Assembly (NCBI GenBank): GCA_013215375.1
Contig: JABSRB010000025.1
Location: forward strand, 1 to 64,000
DNA length: 64,000 nucleotides
Source of the DNA: Oceanospirillaceae bacterium
GTDB taxonomy: Bacteria; Pseudomonadota; Gammaproteobacteria; Pseudomonadales; Balneatricaceae
Direction: 5' to 3'
Within the stretch, counting starts at the first letter, position 1, and each line of letters begins with the position of its first letter. Below, piece by piece: positions 38,688 to 48,057 of this stretch. The notes below the pieces were generated by a model. It worked only from the letters and a program-made list of their open reading frames with translations, had not been told where the DNA came from and did not search any database. Both the position numbers and the translations under genes were made by a program.

Positions 38688-39482
38688 TTAACCGGCATCA
38701 GCACGGGTGAATTCAGCAAGTTCTGCCTCTAAATTCGCCAATTCCTGACCGCCAGCCATCATCTCTAATATTTCTTCACGGCTCACTTCGCTTTTGAGCC
38801 AACTGCCTAAACTTTTACCGCGATTTAACAAGGTAAATCGATCGGCGACAGGGTAGGCGTGGTGCACATTGTGCGTGATTAAAATGACCGCGAGTCCTCG
38901 CGCTTTTGCACGTGCGACTACTTTTAGTACATTGGCCGATTGTTTGACGCCTAAAGCGGCTGTTGGCTCATCCAGGATAAGTACTTTGGCACCGAAGTGG
39001 ATGGCGCGGGCAATTGCCAAACACTGGCGCTCTCCTCCAGACATCGTCCCGATAGAATGTTCTGGGTCGCGTACGTCAATGCCCATTTCAGCGAGGCCAG
39101 CACGGGCTATCTCATTGCCTTTTTTAGTATCAAAAATGGTAAAAGGGCCCCATTTTTTAGTGATTTCGCGGCCCATAAAGAAGTTGCGGGTCACGCTCAT
39201 TAAATTGACCAACGCTAAATCTTGATACACGGTGGCGATGCCTGAATCGAGGGCATCTCTTGGGGAATCAAAACCAGTGGGTTTATCGTTGAGTAAAAAC
39301 TCACCATCGGAAGGTTCGTGCACGCCCGCTAATATTTTTATCAATGTGGATTTTCCGGCGCCGTTGTCACCGAGTAAACAGTGGACTTCACCGAGTTTGA
39401 TTTTCATGTCGATATCTTTAAGTGCAATAACCGAACCGAAGTAGCGGCTGACTTTTTTTAACTCTAAGATGTATTCGCTCAT
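38688..39482 (-). CDS. Sugar ABC transporter ATPase (FrcA-like), probably for inositol
   Basis: A single-cassette ATPase of 264 residues, as in FrcA rather than the double RbsA type. Walker A is GDNGAGKST at about 38-46, the signature is [15 protein letters not shown], Walker [18 protein letters not shown] sits before the ATG. It lies between the permease and iolC on the same strand, so its substrate is most likely myo-inositol. Confidence 0.9.
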   Translation of the reverse strand: MSEYILELKKVSRYFGSVIALKDIDMKIKLGEVHCLLGDNGAGKSTLIKILAGVHEPSDGEFLLNDKPTGFDSPRDALDSGIATVYQDLALVNLMSVTRNFFMGREITKKWGPFTIFDTKKGNEIARAGLAEMGIDVRDPEHSIGTMSGGERQCLAIARAIHFGAKVLILDEPTAALGVKQSANVLKVVARAKARGLAVILITHNVHHAYPVADRFTLLNRGKSLGSWLKSEVSREEILEMMAGGQELANLEAELAEFTRADAG

Positions 39483-39512
39483 TTTGTCGCTCCTGTAATA
39501 AAGGTTATTGTC

Positions 39513-40640
39513 TTAAGATCCGGTAACACGTTTACGGATGAAGTTGTTAAACAACACCGCTGCTAGCAACATGATGCCTAAGAACACTCTAAACCAATCA
39601 GAATCGGCCCCGGTGAAGAAGATACCCATTTGCACAACACCAAAGATCAATGCCCCAAAACAAGCGCCAATGACAGAGCCATAACCACCGGTAAGCAATG
39701 CGCCACCGATAACCACCGCGATAATCGCTTCAAACTCTTTTAACAAACCGCGATCGGCTGCTGCTGAACCAAACTCAAACACCTGACAAGCGGCAAACAC
39801 AGTGGCGCAAAAAGCGGTAAACATGAACAGTGAAATTTTTACCTTATCCGTCGGTACACCGACATTCTTAGCCGCTTTAGCATCACCACCTGAAGCGAAG
39901 ATCCAGTTGCCATAAGGCGTTTTTAGTAAGACAAAAGAGGCGATAGTGGCGAGTAATAAGAACCAAACAATCACCATTGGAATACCGGTGACTATTGGGG
40001 TGTTGTCACTGTAGGTTTCAATCCAGCCCACTTGCGCCAACCAATTGAAAAACCAGCCGCCTATTTCTCCGCCAAAGGCCGCGGCGAGTATGTCGCCTTC
40101 TGCTACTTCCTTAACACCAGAGACGATAGTTTTGTTGGTGAATAAGATAGACAGTGCGATGGTTAACCCACGCAAAATAAACAAGAAAGCAAGGGAGACT
40201 ATAAAGGAGGGCAGGCCTGTTCTCACGACAATTAAACCAATGAGAAATCCTATAAACATCGATCCTGCGAAAGCAAACAAGATGCATGACCATACAGGCC
40301 ATCCCCAGTAAAGTGCCGGTATGGCAATCATCATGCCGGCAAAGCCGATCATTGAGCCAATGGATAAATCAAACTCACCAGAGATCATTAATAAACAGGC
40401 GCCTATGGCTAGAATCCCTAGCTGCGCTGACACCGTGCTCCAGTTGAGTATGCCATCTGCGCTAAACATGCCCGAGTCACCAGCGACAATGGCAAAAAAT
40501 ATAAACACCATTAAAGCACCAGATACTGAACCTAGCTCAGGTCGGGTGAGTAGTTTTTTAATGATGGGCTCTTTACGAACTCTTTCGTCCTTGGCTGATT
40601 GCGCCAAGGCGTCATCAGCTGTTTTAGTAGAAGTCGACAT
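39513..40640 (-). CDS. Sugar ABC transporter permease (FrcC/RbsC-like), probably for inositol
   Basis: The 375-residue permease belongs to the BPD_transp_2 family with about ten hydrophobic segments; GEFDLSIGSMIGFAG and TALP-type GLPSFIVSLAFLFILRGLTIA are typical, as is ATGGDAKAAKNVGV-like ASGGDAKAAKNVGV. A soluble N-terminal tail of about 35 residues precedes the first helix. It is the first gene of the minus-strand unit, facing the binding-protein gene across the operator region. Confidence 0.92.
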   Translation of the reverse strand: MSTSTKTADDALAQSAKDERVRKEPIIKKLLTRPELGSVSGALMVFIFFAIVAGDSGMFSADGILNWSTVSAQLGILAIGACLLMISGEFDLSIGSMIGFAGMMIAIPALYWGWPVWSCILFAFAGSMFIGFLIGLIVVRTGLPSFIVSLAFLFILRGLTIALSILFTNKTIVSGVKEVAEGDILAAAFGGEIGGWFFNWLAQVGWIETYSDNTPIVTGIPMVIVWFLLLATIASFVLLKTPYGNWIFASGGDAKAAKNVGVPTDKVKISLFMFTAFCATVFAACQVFEFGSAAADRGLLKEFEAIIAVVIGGALLTGGYGSVIGACFGALIFGVVQMGIFFTGADSDWFRVFLGIMLLAAVLFNNFIRKRVTGS

Positions 40641-40716
40641 AGTTATACCTATTATAATTTTTTTTTTAGGGGCTCTGCCCGATAAAAATACATTTATAGA
40701 GCAGGCAGCTCAAAGA

Positions 40717-40732
40717 TAGAATATAAATTCTA
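40717..40732. promoter_or_regulatory. IolR-type operator 1, TAGAA-N6-TTCTA
   Basis: TAGAATATAAATTCTA, about 77 bases before the permease start; the flanking bases extend the inverted repeat by one A/T pair on each side. Confidence 0.7.
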
Positions 40733-40812
40733 TTTTTGCAATAGATAGAACGTAATTATTATTTGCAATATTGTCGATGATATATTAAACGATTTTATGG
40801 TGAGAATAAGGC

Positions 40813-40844
40813 TTGACAAATATCCGAATCTGGAACATTTTAAT
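40813..40844 (+). promoter_or_regulatory. Promoter candidate for the binding-protein gene
   Basis: A perfect TTGACA at 40813-40818 is followed by an AT-rich stretch (CATTTTAATAAT) where the -10 must lie; the best hexamer, TTTAAT, leaves a long 20-base spacer. Operator 2 begins just after it. Confidence 0.4.
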
Positions 40845-40846
40845 AA

Positions 40847-40862
40847 TAGAACAATTATTCTA
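40847..40862. promoter_or_regulatory. IolR-type operator 2, TAGAA-N6-TTCTA
   Basis: TAGAACAATTATTCTA followed by AATATTT, the same downstream bases as at operator 3. It overlaps the expected transcription start of the binding-protein gene. An imperfect hairpin (40988-41011) lies further down the leader. Confidence 0.75.
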
Positions 40863-41031
40863 AATATTTCTTTATTGGAATTTAGAGTCTAAAAACGATT
40901 AGTTCTACTGTTTTTTTAAGCCTGCACTTTATACGTAAAGTGTCATAACAATCTAAAAAAAGGGCCTAAAAAGATAACATAATAAATAGGGTGGATTGTT
41001 AATTCAACCCTAAATAATACTGGAGTAAAAA

Positions 41032-41985
41032 ATGAAAAAGCTATTAAAAACAACAAGTACATTGCTTTTTGCCGGTGTGATTGCAGCGGGTACCATGATG
41101 GTGCCGGTTGCAGCGCAGGCAGCGGGAGAGCGTTTTGTGCTGATTAGTCACGCAGATGATGCCGATTCCTGGTGGAACACAATTAAAAACGCCATAAAAG
41201 AGGCGGGTGCTGCGGTTGATGCAAAGGTTGAATATCGTAACCCACCAACGGGTGATCTTGCGGACATGGCACGTATCGTCGAGCAGGCAGTTGCCTCTAA
41301 CCCGGATGGCATTATCGTCACTATTGCAGATTTTGATGTATTGCGTGGGGCAATCGGCAAAGCGATTAAAAAAGGTATTCCGGTGATCACCATCAACTCT
41401 GGTACGGTAGAGCAAAGCGAAAAGCTAGGGGCTTTGATGCATATCGGACAACCTGAATATGACGCGGGTTTCGGTGCGGGTAAACAGGCTAAGAAAGCGG
41501 GTATTAAAAGCTATGTCTGTGTCAATCACTACATTGAAAACCCCGCATCTATCGAGCGCTGCCAGGGGTATGCAGATGCTATTGGTGCTGAGCTAAATAT
41601 GATTGATGTGGGAAAAGATCCGCTAGATATCGAGAAAAAAGTACAAGCTTACCTGCGTAAAAACGACAAGATAGAATCTGTTTTAACACTGGGTCCTACT
41701 TCGGCGCATCCCACTATTCGCGCGCTGACTAAAACCCGCCAGGCGGGAAAAATGTACTTTGGCACCTTTGACTTGAGTAGTGAAATAGCCAAGGCCATTA
41801 AAGAGGATGTGATCAAGTTTGCTATTGATCAACAACCGTACCTACAAGGGTATATGCCTGTGGTTATTTTATCGCTGTACAGCAGATACGGAATTGTACC
41901 TTCAAACAACATTAACTCAGGGCCTGGTTTTATTACTAAAGCCAATATTGCACAAGTTGAAAAGTTAGCGGGTGAAATTCGTTAA
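41032..41985 (+). CDS. Sugar ABC transporter periplasmic binding protein, probably for inositol
   Basis: A 317-residue periplasmic-binding-protein-like I family receptor. The signal peptide ends near AQA-A at about residue 31. ADDADSWWNTIKNAIKEAG, NPDGIIVTIADFDVL and GIPVITINSG are typical of FrcB/RbsB types; FAIDQQPYLQGYMPV is the conserved hinge segment. It is transcribed away from its permease and ATPase but shares their operator region. It is followed by its own terminator, fitting high expression. Substrate inferred from the locus. Confidence 0.9.
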   Translation: MKKLLKTTSTLLFAGVIAAGTMMVPVAAQAAGERFVLISHADDADSWWNTIKNAIKEAGAAVDAKVEYRNPPTGDLADMARIVEQAVASNPDGIIVTIADFDVLRGAIGKAIKKGIPVITINSGTVEQSEKLGALMHIGQPEYDAGFGAGKQAKKAGIKSYVCVNHYIENPASIERCQGYADAIGAELNMIDVGKDPLDIEKKVQAYLRKNDKIESVLTLGPTSAHPTIRALTKTRQAGKMYFGTFDLSSEIAKAIKEDVIKFAIDQQPYLQGYMPVVILSLYSRYGIVPSNNINSGPGFITKANIAQVEKLAGEIR

Positions 41986-42002
41986 TTCACTGTTTGTGCT
42001 AC

Positions 42003-42036
42003 GCTATCGGTTTGTCTTTACCGGTAGCGCTTTTAT
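42003..42036 (+). terminator. Terminator of the binding-protein gene
   Basis: GCTATCGGT (42003-42011) pairs with ACCGGTAGC (42020-42028), one G-T pair, then GCTTTTATT. Confidence 0.7.
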
Positions 42037-42161
42037 TGGATGAAAGAATGATAGGGTTAAGTCAGTGAAAAATAATGCTAAATAATGACTTGATACCCTC
42101 AAGAAACTGGATTTTAGCTATTTATAGACATTTAGTATTAGTCAATCATGGGTAGAATTAA

Positions 42162-42177
42162 TAGAATAAACGTTCTA
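42162..42177. promoter_or_regulatory. IolR-type operator 3, TAGAA-N6-TTCTA
   Basis: TAGAATAAACGTTCTA 21 bases before the RpiR-type regulator gene, suggesting autoregulation. Confidence 0.75.
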
Positions 42178-42198
42178 AATATTTAAAAGAGCCGAATT

Positions 42199-43038
42199 AT
42201 GCCAAATCCACCAAAGACACTGCCAGAGTTAATGGCCGTGGTGACAGAACAATACGCTACCCTCAGTAAAAGACTGTCTCAGGTTGCTCAGTATTTATTG
42301 GACAACCCCGATGAAATAGCCTTTGGTACCGTTGCTGTTATATCCAAAGATGCCGGGGTTCATCCATCGACCTTAGTAAGGTTTGCCAACACTTTTGGCT
42401 ATAGTGGTTTCAGCGAGATGCAGGGACTATTTCAGCAAGAGTTATTGCAAGATACACCGAGTTATCAAGAGCGCATTAGGCTCTCTGCGCAAGAGATGCA
42501 GGAGGCGGGGGTCGCGAGTGAGCCGCATTTATTAAACCAATTTGTCAGTGCTAATACTCAGGCACTAGAGCACTTGGCACAGAGCGTGCCTCTGGCAGAT
42601 ATGGAGCGGGCCATCGATATTTTAGTGAATGCTAAAGCGACTTATATAGCGGGAGTGAGGCGCGCTTACGTGGTCTCTACCTATTTCTCTTATGCGCTGC
42701 AGCACATCGATAGACGCGCCTATTTAATAGATGGTGTCGGCGGCATGTATAAAGAGCAGGCCAGTACGATGATGGCTGAAGATGCTCTGATAGCCATCAG
42801 TTTTTACCCATATGCCGATGAGACGCAGAATGTGGTGGCCAGTGCTATTGATAAAAAAGTACCACTGATTTTAATCACTGACAGTGCCTTGAGCCCGCTG
42901 GCCTCTTCAGCAGAGGTTTGTTTTGTGGTGAAGGAAGCTGAAGTACACACCTTTAGATCACTGTCTTCGTCATTGTGTTTGGCACAGTCATTGTCAATTG
43001 GTTTAGCTTATCGGTTGGAAAAGCAGAAAAAAAATTAA
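42199..43038 (+). CDS. iolR: RpiR-family regulator with SIS domain, probable IolR
   Basis: The 279-residue protein has an N-terminal RpiR helix-turn-helix (about 1-80: LSQVAQYLLDNPDEIAFGTVAVISKD, then VHPSTLVRFANTFGYSGFSEMQ) and a C-terminal SIS sugar-phosphate-binding domain (ATYIAGVRRAYVVSTYF; AISFYPYADETQNVVASAIDKKVPLILITDS). RpiR-type IolR proteins of rhizobia are known to recognise a GGAA-N6-TTCC-type dyad; a similarly spaced dyad occurs three times here. The likely inducer is a phosphorylated intermediate made by IolC. The symbol is given from context. Confidence 0.87.
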   Translation: MPNPPKTLPELMAVVTEQYATLSKRLSQVAQYLLDNPDEIAFGTVAVISKDAGVHPSTLVRFANTFGYSGFSEMQGLFQQELLQDTPSYQERIRLSAQEMQEAGVASEPHLLNQFVSANTQALEHLAQSVPLADMERAIDILVNAKATYIAGVRRAYVVSTYFSYALQHIDRRAYLIDGVGGMYKEQASTMMAEDALIAISFYPYADETQNVVASAIDKKVPLILITDSALSPLASSAEVCFVVKEAEVHTFRSLSSSLCLAQSLSIGLAYRLEKQKKN

Positions 43039-43047
43039 CGGAGCTCA

Positions 43048-43108
43048 CCTAAACAGCTGTTGAAGTGACTCTGAATCACCATTAACTAGCGTATCGACGC
43101 TGTTTAGG
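43048..43108 (+). promoter_or_regulatory. Hairpin that can cover the iolG ribosome site
   Basis: CCTAAACAGC (43048-43057) is perfectly complementary to GCTGTTTAGG (43099-43108), and the last bases of the right arm are part of the AGGAG of iolG. Folding would hide that site. Confidence 0.5.
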
Positions 43109-43121
43109 AGAGTAGTTATTT

Positions 43122-44108
43122 ATGATCAATGTGTGTCTTTTTGGAGCGGGACGGATTGGCGCTGTGCACGCGGCTAATATCGCTAGGCATAGCGAAGTCA
43201 ATATTTGTTATGTGGTAGATGCCTATGAGCCAGCGGCGCAAAAGCTGGCGACTTTGTATGGCGCAACAGTGGTCAGTGCCGAGCATGCATTGGCTGACCC
43301 CAAGGTAGATGGCGTTATTATCGCCAGCTCTACCAATACCCATGCAAATTTAATGGAGCTTGCGGCGCGCGCCAAAAAAGCGATATTTTGTGAAAAGCCA
43401 GTTGATCTGAGTGTTAAGCGGGTGCGAGAGTGCCTAGCGATTGTCAAAGAGATGGGCGTGGTCTGCTCGATTGGTTTTAACCGTCGCTACGATCCCCAAT
43501 TTAGTGCCTTAAAACAGGCGATTGTTGCAGGTGAAATCGGAAATTTAGAAATGTTGACGATCACCAGCCGCGACCCTTCACCACCGCCTATTGAATATAT
43601 TGAAGTTTCTGGCGGTCTATTTCGTGACATGATGATTCATGATTTCGACATGGCGCGCTGGCTGCTAGATGAGGAAGTGGTGGAAGTCTTCGCTACCGCC
43701 AGTTGCCAAGTCGATGCGGCCATTGGCAGTGCTGGTGATGTGGATACTGCGCTAGTGACACTTAAAACGGCCAGTGGAAAATTGTGTCAAATTAGTAATA
43801 GCCGCCGTGCCAGTTACGGCTACGATCAGCGTGTTGAAGCTTTTGGCTCTAAGGGGATGGCGCAAGTGGCTAATCAGACGGAGTCGACACTGACGCTCAC
43901 CAATGGATTAGGCCGGATGAGCGCTAAGCCAGAGTACTTCTTTTTAGAGCGTTATAACAATGCCTACCGCTTAGAGTTGGATAACTTTGTCGCTTGTATT
44001 CGCAATGAAGCAGTGCCCGTTGCCGGCCCGATGGAAGGATTGCAATCACTTATCTTGGCTGAGGCGGCGGTAGAATCACTGCGAACAGCTAAAGCTATCT
44101 CGCTCTAG
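43122..44108 (+). CDS. iolG: Inositol 2-dehydrogenase
   Basis: Oxidises myo-inositol to 2-keto-myo-inositol with NAD, the first step of the pathway. The 328 residues show a Rossmann start (VCLFGAGRIGAVHAANIA), the GFO/IDH/MocA motif EKPVDLSVKRV at about 88-98, and the catalytic Lys/Asp/His set in FRDMMIHDFDMARWL. It is typical IolG length. It follows the regulator by 83 bases and precedes iolB by 83 bases, each gap with a hairpin. Confidence 0.95.
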   Translation: MINVCLFGAGRIGAVHAANIARHSEVNICYVVDAYEPAAQKLATLYGATVVSAEHALADPKVDGVIIASSTNTHANLMELAARAKKAIFCEKPVDLSVKRVRECLAIVKEMGVVCSIGFNRRYDPQFSALKQAIVAGEIGNLEMLTITSRDPSPPPIEYIEVSGGLFRDMMIHDFDMARWLLDEEVVEVFATASCQVDAAIGSAGDVDTALVTLKTASGKLCQISNSRRASYGYDQRVEAFGSKGMAQVANQTESTLTLTNGLGRMSAKPEYFFLERYNNAYRLELDNFVACIRNEAVPVAGPMEGLQSLILAEAAVESLRTAKAISL

Positions 44109-44125
44109 AACATCGTCATTGGATT

Positions 44126-44161
44126 ATCCTAAATTCGGCAATTCAATTGCCGATTTAGGAT
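44126..44161 (+). other. Long hairpin between iolG and iolB
   Basis: ATCCTAAATTCGGCAATT pairs with AATTGCCGATTTAGGAT around a one-base centre, with a single bulge. No T run follows, so it is likely an RNA-stability or processing structure. Confidence 0.6.
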
Positions 44162-44191
44162 CATAGTGCTGTTAACGCACTCAATAAGGGA

Positions 44192-45016
44192 ATGAAAATG
44201 TCACATTTATTATCTAAGGCGGCGGCGCCTGATGCACATGGCTGTATCCAAAAAATCACTCCAGAGTCGGCTAACTGGAAATACGTAGGTTTTGAACTCT
44301 ATCAATTAGCAGCGGGTGAAACACTCAATCATTTGAGTTTGGATAACGAAACTTGTCTAGTGATCGTGACGGGATTAGCCGATGTGAAAGCGGGTGATGA
44401 AGCTTGGCAGGGGTTGGGCGAGCGCATGAGTTTGTTTGAGAACAAAGCGCCGTACTCAGTGTATCTACCGCCAAAATTAGCGGCAACTGTGACAGCGGTG
44501 ACGGATTTGGAATTGGCTATTTGTCAGGCACCCGCGGTGGGGAAGTTCCCGGTGCGTTTGATTACGCCGCAAATGTGCAGTAGGCAAACACGCGGTGTGG
44601 CGACGAATACTCGCCATGTTTGTAATATCTTGTTTGATAACTTAGAGGCAGAAAGTTTGTTGGTGTGTGAAGTGTCGACGCCCAGTGGTAACTGGTCGAG
44701 CTATCCGCCACACAAACACGACAGTGATAATGCTCCGAGTGAAACGTTATTGGAGGAAACCTATTATCATCGCATTAACCCTGAGCAAGGTTTTATCTTT
44801 CAGCGGGTGTACACGGATGACCGCAGCTTAGATGAAACTATGAGTGTCGAAAACCATGGGGTAGTAATGGTGCCTGAAGGCTACCATCCGGTGGGTGTTC
44901 CACACGGTTATGAATCCTACTATTTAAATGTCATGGCGGGCCCGAGTCGTAACTGGATATTTCATAATGATCCGGATCACGAGTGGATCATTGCAGCCGA
45001 TAAATTAAAAACTTAA
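44192..45016 (+). CDS. iolB: 5-deoxy-glucuronate isomerase
   Basis: Converts 5-deoxyglucuronate to 5-dehydro-2-deoxygluconate. The 274-residue two-cupin protein has the metal motif in SSYPPHKHDSDNAPSETLLEETYYHRI at about 169-195, and GYHPVGVPHGYESYYLNVMAGPSR near 230. It is the last gene of the plus-strand iol unit. A hairpin (45029) separates it from the convergent SemiSWEET gene. Confidence 0.95.
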   Translation: MKMSHLLSKAAAPDAHGCIQKITPESANWKYVGFELYQLAAGETLNHLSLDNETCLVIVTGLADVKAGDEAWQGLGERMSLFENKAPYSVYLPPKLAATVTAVTDLELAICQAPAVGKFPVRLITPQMCSRQTRGVATNTRHVCNILFDNLEAESLLVCEVSTPSGNWSSYPPHKHDSDNAPSETLLEETYYHRINPEQGFIFQRVYTDDRSLDETMSVENHGVVMVPEGYHPVGVPHGYESYYLNVMAGPSRNWIFHNDPDHEWIIAADKLKT

Positions 45017-45028
45017 ACACTCGACATA

Positions 45029-45047
45029 CCCTGTGCAAGTCACAGGG
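45029..45047. terminator. Hairpin between iolB and the SemiSWEET gene
   Basis: CCCTGTG, loop CAAGT, CACAGGG in the tail-to-tail gap. No T run on either side. Confidence 0.45.
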
Positions 45048-45068
45048 AGCTTACTCTCGGTTAGGCTC

Positions 45069-45371
45069 CTAGGCGTGGGTGATTTGCACTTCTTCAGCGG
45101 CTGTTTTTTTCTGTTTAATACGTTTTGAAATAGTTAGCGTTAATACACAGACCGCCAATATTAAGGTGACTGAATTTGCCAGCAGCATAGGCAGGTCTTG
45201 CACTAAAATCCCATAGCTCAGCCAGAGCGCGATGCCCACAGTGAAAATTGAATACATTGTCACTGAAATCCCATCAACATTTCCCGTGCGCAGAATAGCG
45301 ATCACTTGCGGTACAAAAGCGGCGGTGGTGAACAGTGCGGCGAATATGCCAATAGCAGTAGTGTGGTCCAT
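45069..45371 (-). CDS. SemiSWEET-type PQ-loop sugar transporter
   Basis: A 100-residue protein with three membrane helices and the PQ-loop sequence (FVPQVIAILRTGNVDGIS at about 19-36), the half-size form of SWEET transporters that works as a dimer. The C-terminus is basic and soluble. Family members move sugars by facilitated diffusion. Placement beside the inositol genes suggests, but does not show, a related substrate. Confidence 0.88.
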   Translation of the reverse strand: MDHTTAIGIFAALFTTAAFVPQVIAILRTGNVDGISVTMYSIFTVGIALWLSYGILVQDLPMLLANSVTLILAVCVLTLTISKRIKQKKTAAEEVQITHA

Positions 45372-45908
45372 AAAATAATTCTCTGTAAAGTTGATGTGCT
45401 CTTCAAACAGGCACTGATAAATATAGGTTGTTGAGTATTATTTTTTTTTGGATGCGCATCATAAATAAACTACTTAGCTAGATCAAGCCCGGTGGAATTA
45501 TATATTCAGAGGTTTGTTAAAAAATTCATACTGTTGTTTGGATTGCTAATCAAAAAATCCAAAGTGACGCTCTAGCTATTTAGTTTTTTTCTTAAATTTA
45601 TTCTCATAATTAATTCAAATACTTCAGTGTCTGCAACAAGATACAGAAAGTTGAATCATAGGTTTGTTTTCAATGTTTGTAGTGTGAATGATTATTTTTC
45701 TACTATCATTTATAGGCAGGTGCCAGGATGTATTTAAAACTACATCTTAGTTGTGTGGAAAAAAGGAGCCTGCCAGGTCGTTACTGTTAAAAGACTGTAA
45801 ATACTCCTGCTATTTTTTGAGTAATTACTGATGTAGTTTTGATTGCAGTTTTTTAGAAATATCAGAGTTGTATCAATCGCTCTATTTGACATCACGAAGG
45901 GAATCTAC
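45372..45908 (+). promoter_or_regulatory. Long gap before a chemoreceptor, with a nested hairpin
   Basis: AT-rich DNA. At 45715-45774 GGCAGG pairs with CCTGCC and, inside, GATGTA (45727-45732) with TACATC (45741-45746). It does not fit the c-di-GMP-I riboswitch pattern I know. No gene is supported. Confidence 0.4.
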
Positions 45909-47930
45909 ATGATCAAATCACTTAAACTTAAATTAGCCCTGGCGTTTGGGGCTATTTTTTTAGTGCTAGCAGCTACCACTACCGTTAACTTATATTACTT
46001 AAATGATGTGAGTGTTATTCAAAACAAAGTTGTTAATTTAAGAGTGAAAACCGTGAATGCCGGCAAAGATATTAACAACGGTATTAACTATTCACTGGCG
46101 GCGCTGCGCGGTTATATGATTTTAGGTGCAGATCTTGATAAGGCACAGGCAATGAGAGATCAGCGCCAACAGGCGTGGACTTTGATTGATAACAGTATGG
46201 CTGTCTTTGACGAGGTTTCGGTGAATTGGACGGTGCCGAAAAATATTGAAATTCTGCAAGAACTAAAAACGGTGTTGACTGATTTTAAAGCGGCCCAAAA
46301 AAAGGTTGAAGATATCGCTCAGACCACCGCTAACATTCCCTCTTATCAAGTGTTATTAACAGAGGCAGCGCCGCGTGCCGCTAAGATTCTCGCCGCCCTC
46401 ACTGGGATTATCGACCTTGAAGCAGGTCAAGAGGCAAGTGCTGAACGCAAAGCGTTGTTGACGCACTTAGCTAATTCACGTGGAGCATTTGCGATTGGCC
46501 TCGCCAATATTCGCGCCTATTTGTTATCGGGGAATAGCCAATTTAAAGCAGAGTTTGAAGCGAAGTGGCAAGTGAATGAGGAGAACTACCAAATTATCGC
46601 CAATAAGTATGCGAAGTTACTGAGCAGTGAACAGCAGCAACATTGGAAAAATTATCAGGAGTATCGTCAGCAATTCTCGGTGATTCCTGAAAAAATGTTT
46701 GCCTTGCGCTCAGCTGCTGATTGGAACCAAGCTAACTACATACTTGGCAGTGAAGCGGCACCTAATGCTGCTAAAGCTGTTGCATTGCTCTCACAAATGC
46801 AAAACTCTCAAAATACTTTGTTAGCTAACGATGTCATTAGCCTAAAGGAGCACAGTGATGCGCAAGTTATGATTTTGATCCTAGGAGCGGCCATTTCGCT
46901 GTTTTTATCCATCGCCATTGCGATTGGTTTCGGCAGAGATCTATTGGGCCGTTTATCGCCGCTGTTACAAAAGGCGACTGAAATATCAAATAATAATTTA
47001 TCCACTCCCGCGCTGGTTATAAAAGGCAATGATGAGTTGACTCAGCTATCTAAAGCAGTCAACCAAATGAGTGAAGCGCTGACTCGAACCTTGACCAGCA
47101 CTGCTGAATCTATTCAGGGCGTATCTAGTGAGGCTAATAATATATTCATCGCTAATACGGATATGTCGAAGACGATAGATAAACAGAATGAGCAAATAAA
47201 CTTAATCGCAGCGGCGATTGAACAGTTATCAGCTTCCTCTAAAGAAGTCTCAGATAGCAGTGAACTCACTGCGAAATCGGCAGAGGATTCTTTGCTGACG
47301 GCTAAAGAAGGTGGCAATTTAATGCGTAGCTCCATGACGCAAATGAGCGAAATCAGCGAAGCTTTTGATAATAGTGCCGCTTCGATTGGCTCGTTGAGTG
47401 AGCAAAGTAAAAAAGTTGAAGATATCTTGGGGGTTATTCGCGGTATTGCAGAGCAAACCAATTTGCTGGCGCTTAACGCCGCTATTGAAGCGGCGCGTGC
47501 CGGTGAGCAAGGGCGTGGTTTTGCAGTGGTCGCCGATGAAGTAAGACAGCTTGCTAGCCGTACTACAGATGCCACAGCCGATGTAGAAAAAGCCATTGAT
47601 CAGATGCGCAATGATGCAGGCGTCAGTGTGAAGAGCATGGAAATCGGGCGCGAAAAGGTAAAACATGGTATTGAAATATCGGATAAAGTGTCTAACGTAT
47701 TGGATGAAATTATTAAAAATGCCACTGAAGTTTCATCGAAAATGAAATCTATCGCGACCAGTTCTAATGAGCAATCAGCAGTCACTGCTGAAATAGCCGC
47801 TAATACCAATCAAGTCTCTATCTTGTCGATTGAGGTTAATAAGAGCATCAGCAATGTTGTCGATATGACTAGGGCCGTATCTGAAAGCTCTTCTCATCGA
47901 GCCCAAGAATTGATGAAGATGGTTAAATAA
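45909..47930 (+). CDS. Methyl-accepting chemotaxis protein with a large sensor domain
   Basis: From the ATG at 45909 (AAGGGA seven bases before) the receptor has 673 residues. Membrane helices lie at about 8-28 and 320-342, enclosing a periplasmic domain of almost 300 residues, large enough for a double helical bundle. HAMP follows, then the signalling tip [27 protein letters not shown]. An upstream in-frame start at 45843 would add residues before the first helix and lacks a ribosome site. Ligand unknown; the next gene, a DadA-like enzyme, could hint at amino-acid sensing. Confidence 0.93.
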   Translation: MIKSLKLKLALAFGAIFLVLAATTTVNLYYLNDVSVIQNKVVNLRVKTVNAGKDINNGINYSLAALRGYMILGADLDKAQAMRDQRQQAWTLIDNSMAVFDEVSVNWTVPKNIEILQELKTVLTDFKAAQKKVEDIAQTTANIPSYQVLLTEAAPRAAKILAALTGIIDLEAGQEASAERKALLTHLANSRGAFAIGLANIRAYLLSGNSQFKAEFEAKWQVNEENYQIIANKYAKLLSSEQQQHWKNYQEYRQQFSVIPEKMFALRSAADWNQANYILGSEAAPNAAKAVALLSQMQNSQNTLLANDVISLKEHSDAQVMILILGAAISLFLSIAIAIGFGRDLLGRLSPLLQKATEISNNNLSTPALVIKGNDELTQLSKAVNQMSEALTRTLTSTAESIQGVSSEANNIFIANTDMSKTIDKQNEQINLIAAAIEQLSASSKEVSDSSELTAKSAEDSLLTAKEGGNLMRSSMTQMSEISEAFDNSAASIGSLSEQSKKVEDILGVIRGIAEQTNLLALNAAIEAARAGEQGRGFAVVADEVRQLASRTTDATADVEKAIDQMRNDAGVSVKSMEIGREKVKHGIEISDKVSNVLDEIIKNATEVSSKMKSIATSSNEQSAVTAEIAANTNQVSILSIEVNKSISNVVDMTRAVSESSSHRAQELMKMVK

Positions 47931-48057
47931 GAGGAAAGCGATAAGTTAGAAAGCTATGAGTCATATAGACGTTAGAAAATTACGCTAAGGTCTATTTTAA
48001 CAGTGCTAATAAGTGCTACATTCCCCTGACTAACACACGGATGGGGAATAATAATAA

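Noticed and set aside
45715-45774. Possible c-di-GMP riboswitch before the chemoreceptor
   Set aside because: The stem exists, but the conserved GEMM sequence blocks are not present.
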